DNA from: Panicum virgatum
Lineage: Eukaryota; Streptophyta; Magnoliopsida; Poales; Poaceae
Assembly: GCF_016808335.1 (NCBI RefSeq)
Contig: NC_053138.1
Location: 54,776,951 to 54,840,950 of the forward strand
DNA: 64,000 nt
Direction of reading: 5' to 3'
This document shows positions 20,821 through 30,667 of the stretch, one piece after another (position 1 is the stretch's first letter; every line of letters begins with the position of its first letter). The position numbers and the translations under genes were made by a program. The notes under the pieces were generated by a model. It had not been told where the DNA came from. It saw only the letters and a program-made list of their open reading frames with translations, and made no database searches.

Positions 20821-23800
20821 TCAAGCTAGGTTACGAGAATCCAAGATGTTAAGTTCACTTCTCAAAGCACAAAACCTTGACTCATCTAGAGGCTTAGTAA
20901 AGATATCGGCAAGTTGCCCGTCGGTGCTTACATGTTGTAAAGCAATATCTCCCTTGGCCTCATGATCCCTCAAGAAGTGATGACGAATGTCTATGTGCTT
21001 TGTTCGGGAGTGTTGTACCGGGTTGTTTGCTAATTTGATTGCACTCTCATTGTCACAAAATAGAGGAATTGCATCAAAATGACAACCAAAGTCACTCAAC
21101 GTTTGTCTCATCCACAAAAGTTGTGCACAACACGCACCGGCGGCGACATATTCTGCCTCCGCCGTGGACAAGGCAACCGAGTTTTGCTTCTTGGAGCTCC
21201 AAGCTACTAAAGACCGGCCAAGAAATTGACAAGTCCCCGTAGTGCTCTTTCGATCCACTTTGCAACCGGCATAATCCGAATCGGAATAGGCAAATAAATC
21301 GAAAGATGAGCCCTTGGGATACCATAAACCAAGGTTAGGAGTGAAAACCAAATATCTTAGAATTCTCTTAACCGCCATCAAATGACATTCTTTCGAATTA
21401 GCTTGAAATCTTGCACACATGCACACACTAAGCATAATATCGGGCCTAGATGCACAAAGGTAAAGAAGGGATCCAATCATGGAGCGATATACCTTTTGAT
21501 CCACGGCCTTGCCATCTTCATTGAGATCGAGATGCCCATTGGTTGGCATGGGTGTTTTGATGGGCTTGGCATTTTCCATATCAAACTTCTTGAGCATATC
21601 CTTGATGTACTTGGTTTGACTAATGAAAGTGCCATCCTTGAGTTGCTTGATTTGAAATCCGAGGAAGAAGGTCAACTCGCCCATCATAGACATCTCAAAT
21701 CTCTTAGTCATAATCCTACTAAAATCATCGCACCAAGTTTTGTTAGTAGAGCCAAATATAATGTCATCGACATATATTTGGCACACAAATATATCTTTAT
21801 CAACTTTGCGAGTGAAAAGAGTAGGATCGGCTTTGCCTATTTCAAAGCCTTTCCTTAAGAGAAAGTCCTTAAGGCATTCATACCATGCTCTAGGGGCTTG
21901 CTTGAGCCCATAGAGCGCCTTATGGAGCAAGTAGACGTGATTTGGGAATTTTGGATCTTCAAAGCCCGGTGGTTGCTCAACATATACCAATTCGGAGATT
22001 GGTCCATTAAGGAAAGCACTCTTCACGTCCATTTGATATAGCTTGAAATCATGGTGAGTAGCATAGGCAAGCAAAATACGAATTGACTCAAGCCTAGCTA
22101 CGGGTGCATACGTCTCACCAAAATCCAAACCTTCGATTTTTGTGTAGCCTTGAGCAACCAACCTTGCTTTGTTTCTTGTTACCACGCCATGTTCATCTTG
22201 TTTGTTTCGAAAGACCCATTTGGTTCCAATGATATTTTGCTTGGGTCTTTCTACTAAGGACCAGACTTCATTCCGAGTGAAGTTGTTCAATTCCTCTTGC
22301 ATAGCCATCATCCAATCCGGATCATCTAGTGCTTCTTCCACCTTAAGAGGTTCCAAAGAATAAACAAACGAGTAATGTTCACAAAAAGTAGCCAAACGAG
22401 ATCGAGTGGTTACCCCTTTACTTATACTTCCAAGAATATTATCCACGGGATGATCCTTTTGAATTATGTGATGAACTCTTGGATGTGGAATGGAGGATTG
22501 ATATTGGATTGGTTCAGCTTCTCTATCATCTTGAGACTGATCTTGATGTTGAGTTAATGCCTCGACTTGAATAGCCCGGATACTCTGGTCTGGAGTCCGG
22601 ATACTCCGGTCAAGGTGTCCGGAGTCTCCGGCTTCATATCCGGAGTTTCCGGGTTTTGCAGCGGATGTAGAGGTAGATGGCCCTTCAAACATCAACTCAT
22701 CATCATCATTGTCCACTTGTTCTTGAGGCTTTATTTTACCAATCGCCAATTTCTTGATAGCTTGACTTGATGCTTCTTCCATTCCTACAACATTATCAAC
22801 TTGCTCCATTTGAGAGCCATTAGATTCATCAAATGTCACGTCACACGCTATTTCAACACAACCGGAGGTTTTGTTGAAAACACGATAGCCATGAGCATTT
22901 GAGGCATAACCAAGAAGAAAACCTTCATCAACTTTAGGTGCAAACTTAGAGTTCTTGGGCTTCTTGTTAAGAATGAAGCACTTACTTCCAAAAACTCTAA
23001 AGTAAGACACATTAGGCTTTTTACCAAGTAGGAGCTCGTATGCCGTCTTGTTCAAGATCTTGTGAAGATATAGGCGGTTGATTGCATGACATGCCATGTT
23101 GATTGCTTCCGCCCAAAATTGATCCGAGATCTTGTACTCATCAAGCATTGTTCTTGCGGCCTCGATGAGAGTTCTATTTTTCCTCTCAACAATTCCATTT
23201 TGTTGAGGAGTGTATAGAACCGAGAACTCATGACCAATGCCCTCTTCATCTAGAAACTCTTCTACATTAGTGTTCTTGAATTCGGTGCCGTTGTCACATC
23301 TCACTTTCTTGATCTTAGTCTCAAATTCATTTTGAGCTCTTTTTGCAAATTTCTTGAAGGTCTCTTGCACTACACTTTTGTCATGCAAAAAGAATACCCA
23401 AGTGAAACGAGAATAATCATCAACAATGACAAGACCATATTTGTTACCACCAATGCTAATGTACGCCACCGGGCCAAAGAGATCCATATGTAGAAGTTCA
23501 AATGGCTTGACGGTGGTGACAATGCTTTTTAATGGATGTGGAACACCAACTTGCTTTCCGGCTTGGCATGCACTACATACACAATCTTTCTCAAAAGAAA
23601 CGTTTGTTAGTCCTAGGATGTGATCCCCCTTTAGAAGTTTGTTGAGATTTCTCATCCCAACATGAGCTAGTCGGCGATGCCATAACCAACCCAAGCTAGA
23701 CTTTGCTATCAAGCAAGCATCAAGTTGAGCCCTCTCTTGAGAAAAATCCACAAGATAGAGCTTTCCCTTGAGCACCCCCTTGAAAGCAACGGAGTCATCA

Positions 23801-24075
23801 CTTCTTCTAATGACGGTCACACCCTCGTTAGTGAACAAACAATTGAAGCCCGAATCACAAAGTTGTGAGATGGACAACAAATTGTAACCAAGTGACTCAA
23901 CTAAAAGAACTTTTGAGAGAGTGAACTGAGAGTTTAGATTAATGTTACCGGTACCAAGCACTCTTCCCTTTTGATTTCCCGCAAAAGTAATGAAATGATC
24001 TCCACTTGATGCGGTTATTGTTTCAAACATACTCCTTTCTCCGGTCATATGATTTGTGCATCCACTATCAATCAC
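20821..24075 (-). CDS. pol: Sirevirus pol polyprotein (PR-IN-RT-RNase H)
   Basis: 1084 residues, uninterrupted. In order: aspartic protease start (DSGC, residues 3-6); GAG-pre-integrase with an H-x3-H ... C-x2-C zinc site (WHRRLAH ... CSAC, ~133-170); integrase core with catalytic Asp, Asp and Glu (HMDLFGP, CDNGTEF, GIVERKN); a linker; reverse transcriptase with KARLVAQG and YVDD; RNase H with DSDYAG and the ending LADIFTKPL. All key residues are present, so the enzymes could be active. The frame differs from gag, and a TAG lies just upstream in the pol frame, so the protease N-terminus may not be made by a simple fusion. The linker (~470-505) is encoded by a cluster of the CCGGA palindromes. 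Confidence 0.93.
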   Translation of the reverse strand: MIDSGCTNHMTGERSMFETITASSGDHFITFAGNQKGRVLGTGNINLNSQFTLSKVLLVESLGYNLLSISQLCDSGFNCLFTNEGVTVIRRSDDSVAFKGVLKGKLYLVDFSQERAQLDACLIAKSSLGWLWHRRLAHVGMRNLNKLLKGDHILGLTNVSFEKDCVCSACQAGKQVGVPHPLKSIVTTVKPFELLHMDLFGPVAYISIGGNKYGLVIVDDYSRFTWVFFLHDKSVVQETFKKFAKRAQNEFETKIKKVRCDNGTEFKNTNVEEFLDEEGIGHEFSVLYTPQQNGIVERKNRTLIEAARTMLDEYKISDQFWAEAINMACHAINRLYLHKILNKTAYELLLGKKPNVSYFRVFGSKCFILNKKPKNSKFAPKVDEGFLLGYASNAHGYRVFNKTSGCVEIACDVTFDESNGSQMEQVDNVVGMEEASSQAIKKLAIGKIKPQEQVDNDDDELMFEGPSTSTSAAKPGNSGYEAGDSGHLDRSIRTPDQSIRAIQVEALTQHQDQSQDDREAEPIQYQSSIPHPRVHHIIQKDHPVDNILGSISKGVTTRSRLATFCEHYSFVYSLEPLKVEEALDDPDWMMAMQEELNNFTRNEVWSLVERPKQNIIGTKWVFRNKQDEHGVVTRNKARLVAQGYTKIEGLDFGETYAPVARLESIRILLAYATHHDFKLYQMDVKSAFLNGPISELVYVEQPPGFEDPKFPNHVYLLHKALYGLKQAPRAWYECLKDFLLRKGFEIGKADPTLFTRKVDKDIFVCQIYVDDIIFGSTNKTWCDDFSRIMTKRFEMSMMGELTFFLGFQIKQLKDGTFISQTKYIKDMLKKFDMENAKPIKTPMPTNGHLDLNEDGKAVDQKVYRSMIGSLLYLCASRPDIMLSVCMCARFQANSKECHLMAVKRILRYLVFTPNLGLWYPKGSSFDLFAYSDSDYAGCKVDRKSTTGTCQFLGRSLVAWSSKKQNSVALSTAEAEYVAAGACCAQLLWMRQTLSDFGCHFDAIPLFCDNESAIKLANNPVQHSRTKHIDIRHHFLRDHEAKGDIALQHVSTDGQLADIFTKPLDESRFCALRSELNILDSRNLA
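22569..22660. repeat. Palindrome cluster inside pol
   Basis: Four CCGGA-N3-TCCGG-type words (including CCGGATACTCCGG, CCGGAGTCTCCGG and CCGGAGTTTCCGG) within 92 bp of the pol coding frame. They are read in frame as a Gly/Ser/Asp-rich stretch containing [15 protein letters not shown], in the linker between integrase and reverse transcriptase. Confidence 0.85.
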
Positions 24076-24115
24076 CCAAGTTGATCCACCGGAGGAGTAT
24101 CCCTACAAAACAAAA

Positions 24116-26848
24116 TTACTCTTTTCTTTTAGGTACCCAACAATACTTGGGTCCTTTAATGTTAGTCACAAGAACTTTGGGCACCCATACATGCTTTTTC
24201 ACTTTTGTGTTCCACGTACGGTGTCCTACAAACTTGGCAACCACTTTACCACGGTGGTTCCTTGTCAATGCATAATCGGCATAAAAGGATATATGAGATG
24301 ATTCTTGTGCCTTGATCTTAGTTGGGTTAGAGGCCTTGAACTTATCTTCTTTGAATGAGGATGCAACAATCTTGGCACCCTCATCACATGTTGTGCCTCT
24401 CTTGATGAAGTTGACATGACCACTTTCTTGAATTACATCATTTTTCTTGTGAATGGGAGTGGTCATGTTCACTAGACCTCCTTGAGCTCCCAAGGCGGTC
24501 TTGTTCTTGTTTTTGGTAAATGGAATGGCATGTGGAGTACCTTGCCCATTCCTACCAAGTCCCTTACCCACTTCAAACCCAAAATTGCTCATGTATCTTG
24601 ACCCAAATCCCTTGGTGTGTTTCTCAAATTCACCTACCCTTGTAAAGGGAATTTTCTTTGGGACTTGAGTATGTGATGGAGCCTCTTCTTGCAACAAGTG
24701 AGTGAGTCTAGAGATTTCTTTCTTCATTGCATTTATCTCAACATGGTTAGTAGCACAAGTTTGAATATCAACATTAAAGCACCGTGCACATCCTTGACTT
24801 GTAGAAGGACTAGATGAATTAGATGTCTCTTTAGTTTTAGAAGTACTTTCCCAAAGAGTATTAAATTGAACTTCAAGTGCCGTGTGATTAGCTTGTAAGC
24901 TTGTCATGCTCTCTTGAAGTTTCTCATTATCCTTCCTTAGGAAAGTGTTAGTGTCATTGACAAAAGAAAATTTTCTAGTCAAATTATCCACTTTTTCTTT
25001 TTCACTAGAGAGTGACTCTTTCAACTCAAGAAGAGTGCCATCCTTGACTTTGATTGAGTTCACAAGTATCTTGTTTTCCTCCCTTTCATAGGCGAGGTCC
25101 TTTTCAAGAGCCTTGAATTTCTCTCTCTCAAGTCTAAGCAATTCTTCTTGTGTTTCAAGAGTCTCATCCGCTTCATCTAGTTTCATTACTAATTTCATCA
25201 TTTTAGTTGCGGCCCCTTTACCATATTTCTTGACTAGTTTAGCAACTTCTACTTCATTATCCAATTAATCGTCCGATGAGTTTGGAGATGTTACCTTGGA
25301 GTTTTTAGCCATGAGGCACATGATAGTAGATTCATCTTCATCATCGGTGAGATCTTCAAACAAGCTTGGAGGATGTGGAGATGATGCCTTGAAAGCCATG
25401 GTTGCAACATCTTCTTTCTCGGACTCACTTTCTTGTTGTGAATCCCATTCTTGACCAAGATGTGCTTCTCCGGCTTGCTTCTTGTATCTTGATCTATCTC
25501 TCTTGGATGTGCTCTCTTTGGTGTCTTTGTTCTTCTTCTTCTTCTCTTCCGGGCAATCGGCAATGAAATGCCCAACTTTGTTACACCCAAAACATGGCCT
25601 ATTAGACCTTCTTCTTGGCTCATACCTCTTATTCTTTCCAAAGTTTCTAAAGTTGCCTTTCCTTAATACTCTTGTGAAGTTCTTGATAAAGAAAGTCATT
25701 TGCTCATCATTAAGCTCTTCATCATCATCACTACTAGTGCCTTCATTTTTAGAGGTTTGGTTTGCCTTTTCTTTGCCTTTTGATCTAGCTTGAAGTGCCA
25801 ACCCACTATTCTTGGCCGCTTGTTCTTGAAGCTCGGCTAGATCTTGGTTAATCTTGACTCTCTTTAATTGATCATGGTGAGCCTCAATTCTTCCAAGTAC
25901 ATTTTCGGCGGTGAAATGTTTGAATCCTCTTTCGGCTCTAATCAAGCTAGGTAGAGTAACATCCCTAGCCATATATACGGTCAAGAGCTTGTCCACAATC
26001 TCACGGTCGCCCCACTTGTCACCACCAAGAGATTTGATTTGATTTGTGATTTTCTTCATGCGGTTGTACATCTCTTTCACACCTTCATCCTTCTTCATGG
26101 AGAACAAGCTCAATTCATCTTCTAAAGTTTTGATTCTTGATTCTCGTACTTTCTTTGATCCTTGATGGTTCACTAGGAGAGTGTCCCAAGCATCTTTGGC
26201 GGTTGGAGCATCCTCTATCTTGTCAAACTCTTCGGGACTCACGGATGTGTGTAGGATGTTCAATGCTTGGAAATTCCTTTGTAGCACATATGCTTGAACC
26301 GGGGTTGGAGTTTCATCTTCATCCGGAATTTCACAACCAACTTCCACAACTTTCCAAAGATCCTTGTGGATTGCATTCATATATCCGAACATCTTAGTCT
26401 TCCATTGATTATACCCGGTACCATCAAAGAAAGGTGGTTTGCCCATGTGAATTGATGCATTATGCTCACTAGGTAGAGAAAAAGTGTAATCATGAGCAAC
26501 TCTTCTATAATCACCTTTGACTTTTGACTTTGATGAGCTGCCCTTGTTTGAAGAGCGTGAGGCTCTTCTCTTGGAATCGGTGTCGGAGTCATCACTAGAG
26601 TCAATGATAACTCGGGAGCTAGTCTTTTTCTTCCTTTGCTCCTTCTTTTTCCTCCATGCCTTCCACTCCTCATAAGATGTCTCATCATCGGATGTCTCTT
26701 CTTCACTTTCTACTCCACCATTCTTATTCTTTCCCTTCTTGTTGTTGTTGGATGGCTCTACATTCTTGTCTTTGTCTCTTTTCTCACTAGGATCACCTTT
26801 TTCACCTTCATTAACCCGAATCTCTTGATTCTTTTCATCATCCGACAT
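24116..26848 (-). pseudogene. gag: Sirevirus gag, interrupted by one in-frame stop
   Basis: The first part (26848-25265) gives 527 residues: a Lys/Glu-rich start, a gag capsid (UBN2/Retrotran_gag-like) region at about 130-330 beginning near PPFFDGTGYNQWKTKM, a zinc knuckle CFGCNKVGHFIADC near residue 420, then an acidic tail ending SDD. A TAA at 25265-25267 interrupts, and the same frame continues at once for 382 codons (to 24116): a heptad-rich coiled coil (~10-130), a CARC-like region and a basic end. Sirevirus gags commonly have such a long coiled-coil extension, so the TAA is probably a recent nonsense change, though readthrough cannot be excluded. A second stop ends gag just before pol. 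Confidence 0.8.
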
Positions 26849-26887
26849 CTTGACCTCTCCGGACGGTTAAGCCCTTTGGATGGAGAG

Positions 26888-26905
26888 CCAAGCTCTAATA
26901 CCAAT
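26888..26905 (-). other. Primer-binding site of Sirevirus
   Basis: The minus strand reads ATTGGTATTAGAGCTTGG directly after the 5' LTR. It is close to the initiator-methionine tRNA complement TGGTATCAGAGC with one change (C to T), as is usual for copia elements. Confidence 0.85.
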
Positions 26906-28252
26906 TGAAAGGACCTTAAGATGCCTAGAGGGGGGGTGAATAGGCAATCTGCAATTTAAAAACACTTAACAAAAGGGTCAGACACTGATTATCCCGGATA
27001 CTCCGGGTATATGCCCGGATACTCCGGGTTTGGAGGTCCGGAGTATCTGGAGCTATGACCGGAGTCTCCGGGTTTGAATAACCTGAAACGAAACTGCAAG
27101 TAACTCTGCAAGAAAAGTAGATCGAGCTAGATAAAGAGTACCAGGGGTTCCTTAAGGTTGATAACCAACAAACGAAGTTCACTAGAAACTCGTAAATGAG
27201 TAGATCGAGCTCAAACCCTAGAAAAGAAGTCTCACAAGCAAATGACAACTAAATCAAGTAAACTAAGACAAAGGAGACAAAGATTTGTTTCCCGAAGTTC
27301 ACACCCGAAGGTGCTACGTCTCCGTTGAGGAAGGATTCGAGAGACGGTGCTCAAGAACCCCTATGCTTCTCTCCCAAGGGCGAGATCACCTCTCAAGCCC
27401 AAGGTTACTTACTATGGATTCCTCGGCGAGGAATGAAGATTACAAACTTCTTGTGCAGCTCACAATCTTGGTTGAGCAATCACAAGCACGCCTAGCCGTC
27501 TAGGAGCACAAGACTCCAAGAGTAGCAAACTTGAATCCGCGGGCTTGACCAAAACCAAATGCTCAAGAGATGGGAATGAGGCTCACTAGCACTAATCCTT
27601 GCTCTTGCTTGCTTCTCACTCAAATCCCTCAAGGGAATCACTCAAGAATGAAGAAGGGAGAGTGAGGGAGCTTTCTTTGGCTTAGGTTTGAGTTCTGTTC
27701 GTCCAAAGTGGCAAGAGAGAGGGCTGAAGGGGTATGGAGGGAGTATTTATAGTCTTCAGCCCAAAAATAGCCGTTGGGCGAAAGGGAACCCGGAGACTCC
27801 GGGTATATGCCCGGAGATTCCGGGCAGCCCTGATTTTTCAGCCCAGAAACAGTACCCGGATACTCCGGGCAATGGGGTCCGGAGTATTCGGCCCTATACC
27901 CGGAGTATCCGGGTAAGGCAGGGAACAATCTTCGGTTTATGACTCCTTTGAGTTGTTTTGTGGCTCACAAATATTTGTATAGGTTCTCTTGAGCACAAGA
28001 TCTAAATCAAAACCCTTGAACCAAGTCCCTCTTGATAGTACGGCGTTCCTATACTCAAATTTCAAATTCAAAATCTAATTTCTCGAGTAAACTTGAACTC
28101 CTCTTTTTCATTTCCTTTTTGAGGGTCGTATATCATCACTTGATTCACCTATACAAGTTCACCACCTGCACACATGCTCAATTACACGATTAAACACACA
28201 TGTGTTTTGTCATTAACCACCAAAACCCACTTAGGGGCATAGATCGCTTTCA
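26906..28252 (-). repeat. 5' LTR of Sirevirus
   Basis: Begins TGAAAGC on the minus strand (28252) and ends at 26906. It contains a TATAAATA box on the minus strand at 27744-27751. Palindrome clusters lie upstream of it (27788-27915) and downstream (26990-27072). The host gypsy LTR resumes at 28258. Confidence 0.95.
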
Positions 28253-28257
28253 ATACT

Positions 28258-29991
28258 TGTTGTTTAGTTCATTTCTTAATTCTTGCATCGCATTCATGCA
28301 TTCCAGTGACCGAACCATCGGAGGTCGAACCCGTGGAGCCCGCCGAGTCCATTGAGCCTGAACCCGGAACCCCGTTCGTGGTCGAGCCCGAAGTTAACCA
28401 AGGCAAGCAGCTAAGCATATTCCTTGCACCTGTCTAATCTGATTTAGTTTAGCTATTCCACTTGGGTATTGTGGGTTATATATGTGTAGTATGTATGTAT
28501 TGCATTTTTATACCTATCTTTATGCATAATCCTTCCTTGATTTGTTATCCTTATTCTTGGCACTAGTTAGTTAGTTAATTAGTTAACTTGACTAGATGCT
28601 TAGCCCTGCTTAGAATACTTCTATTGGTCGCTAGACAGGAATGGTTTGGATGATCACACTTACCGGTTACCCTTGATCGCACTGGTTTGGTTGGGTTGTT
28701 AAGAGTTTGGTAGTACCGAGATTCGATCGGAATGTTAGGGCCTAGAGAATGAAGTCACATGGGCATAGTCCGCTTGGATCGATTAAGGACCGAGTGGACG
28801 ACGTCGGTTTTGAGCACCTTTTCGTGCTACCACATATCTAATATAATGGTACGGATAAGCCAATTACCTTCTTTGACTTGATCATTGATGTGCAGTCCTA
28901 GATACGTGGCTACGGGCTATGCAGAGAGGCTTAGTGTGTCCCCAGGTGGACCTATGTGTAGGAAAGTTTAGAGATGTCCCTGGTGGAACTAAGTCTCTAC
29001 TCGTAATCTAGGTGTGAGGTTCAATGATCGAGCCATGTTGGGAATAGTTGACGCGAGTACCCCCTTATCCAACTTTGGCCGGTTGGGTGAGTTGCATGGT
29101 CCTTGCGTCGTGTGGGTAAAGTAGTACACCCTTGCAAGGTTATAATCAATTCGAATTGCCGCGCTCTCGGTTATGAGCATGCTCTTTATCCCATGAACTC
29201 CTCGTAGAAGTGCGGACATGTTGGAATGGATTTTAGTAACTCGGGAATAACTATGTTATTCATAGTATGTTTTACTAAAATTTAATGGGGGTTCGGGCAA
29301 CATTAATTAATTTTACTAGGTATTAGTTTAGAGAGCTCATGCTTATGCAATAAGTACTTAACCTTAAAGCTTTTACTTGAGCCTTTGCATGATCCTTGTT
29401 TATGTAATCGCGTAAGTCTTGCGAGTACCTTTTGTACTCAGGTTGCTTTCTAAACCTAGTTGCAGGTGAGCCGGAAGTAGTGTTCGGCCACTTCTACCCC
29501 GCTGATCCAAACGCGGGGGAAGATTAGGTCGTGGTGGCTGTAGTGATGCCCTTGAACAAGGCATCATTACTTTAGTAAGTTCTTATCGTAATCGAGCTCC
29601 GTGAGAGTATGTAAATGCAATAAACTTTACGTTTCTGTTTAATATGACTTTCGTGAGCCCAAGGCTTGTGAGTGAAGCTTGAAACCCACCTATATTGAAC
29701 TTGTAATATCAAGTTTTGAACTCTGATTTTATAAAACTGCTCTTCGTGGATTATTGGCGATGTATTCGATTGTAAACGGTATGTGCATATGCTGATTTTG
29801 GACGTATGTTGGAGCACATACCAGGACTACCGGATTTGATATTATTTTGGATGAATGACGTGTCGGTTATTCGTGTCTCTAGATGTGGGATAACACGTGG
29901 CACGCTCTCCGGCAAACACGTGTTAACTCTCATCTGGATGATAATGACCGGCGGTTCGTTTAAAATAGTATCAAATTGGGCGGTTCTCACA
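28258..29991 (+). repeat. 5' LTR of gypsy, right part
   Basis: Continues the gypsy 5' LTR after the Sirevirus and matches 36722-38456 with roughly 18 substitutions by eye over 1.73 kb. It ends TTCTCACA followed by the primer-binding site. Confidence 0.95.
28305..29527 (+). other. Exon-like segments inside the gypsy LTR
   Basis: After TGCATTCCAG (an acceptor-like site, ~28297-28306) comes an acidic open segment coding repeated Glu-Pro-Val (TEPSEVEPVEPAES). A second acceptor-like TTGCAG at about 29459-29464 precedes a segment reading EPEVVFGHFYPADPNAGED and then a stop at 29525-29527. Both segments and both sites are conserved in the 3' LTR. This looks like a spliced small ORF or leader in the LTR; it is inference only. 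Confidence 0.35.
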
Positions 29992-30010
29992 ATGGGTATC
30001 AGAGCTGAGG
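29992..30010 (+). other. Primer-binding site of gypsy
   Basis: GGGTATCAGAGCTGAGG follows the 5' LTR after a two-base spacer, complementary to the 3' end of initiator-methionine tRNA. Confidence 0.85.
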
Positions 30011-30667
30011 TTCCATGAAGTGAATCTAAAATTTGCTTAGTGGGGTGAGAGTAAAATAAAATTTGATTACTTTCACTAAGATTTACTTTTATTAAAAATT
30101 TGAACCTAAGGTGAAATGCTACCTTTCTTCCTTCGTCTTAGAGCTAATTCTTCCTTATTGCTTCACTTGTTTAATTAAGATATGCTTAACCCGTCTTGTC
30201 TTCATGAGTAATGGGAGCGTAGAAAAACCCTATCGTCCTCTGGAAACCTTTTGAGCCATCTACCTGAGGTTGAGAAGGCGGGAAAACACCCATTGTCCTA
30301 AGTGCTGGTAGGAGGGTTGTAGCGCTGCTGGGCAATGCGGTTGTTTCGGGTCGTACGTGAGTGCTAGAACGTTAAGGCGTGCTCACGATGTGAGGAGACG
30401 TCATGTTGCATTCATACTTCGCATGCATGCATACTTGCTTTTGGTTTTCAAATCTGCATCTAACCAATCTAGTGTGTCGTGGTCTAGATTTCGCTGATCT
30501 CGTTCTTGTTAATCTTAGTGGGCCAAATCTACCAATTATCTTAGTTATGTTATTCTAGAGTTGGTTATGTGTTAGATTTTTATCTACACATTGTCTTTCC
30601 ACCCTGCCTTTGAGTATCATTCTCCATCTTTCATTCCTGATCGCTAACCGTTTTGTTTATTAACAGG
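30011..30667 (+). other. Untranslated leader of gypsy
   Basis: No coding frame is seen between the primer-binding site and gag. A TTATTAACAG/G acceptor-like site lies immediately before the gag ATG, so the gag message may be spliced. Confidence 0.5.

Larger units (their letters stand above)
16518..28252 (-). mobile_element. Inner Sirevirus-type Ty1/copia retrotransposon, 11.7 kb
   Basis: LTRs at 16518-17871 and 26906-28252 (TGAAAGG...CTTTCA) are flanked by a perfect duplication ATACT (16513-16517 and 28253-28257). On the minus strand the order is 5' LTR, PBS, gag, pol, an extra ORF, polypurine tract (AAAAAGGGGGAGAT), 3' LTR. A long gag with coiled coil, a third ORF after pol, and this polypurine tract are marks of the Sirevirus (SIRE/Maximus) lineage. 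The LTRs differ at about a dozen positions over 1.35 kb plus a poly-G length difference (about 1%), so it is the youngest of the three. Confidence 0.95.

Noticed and set aside
28989..30018. Small frames duplicated at 37454-38555
   Set aside because: Shared because both lie in gypsy LTR copies; no independent coding evidence.
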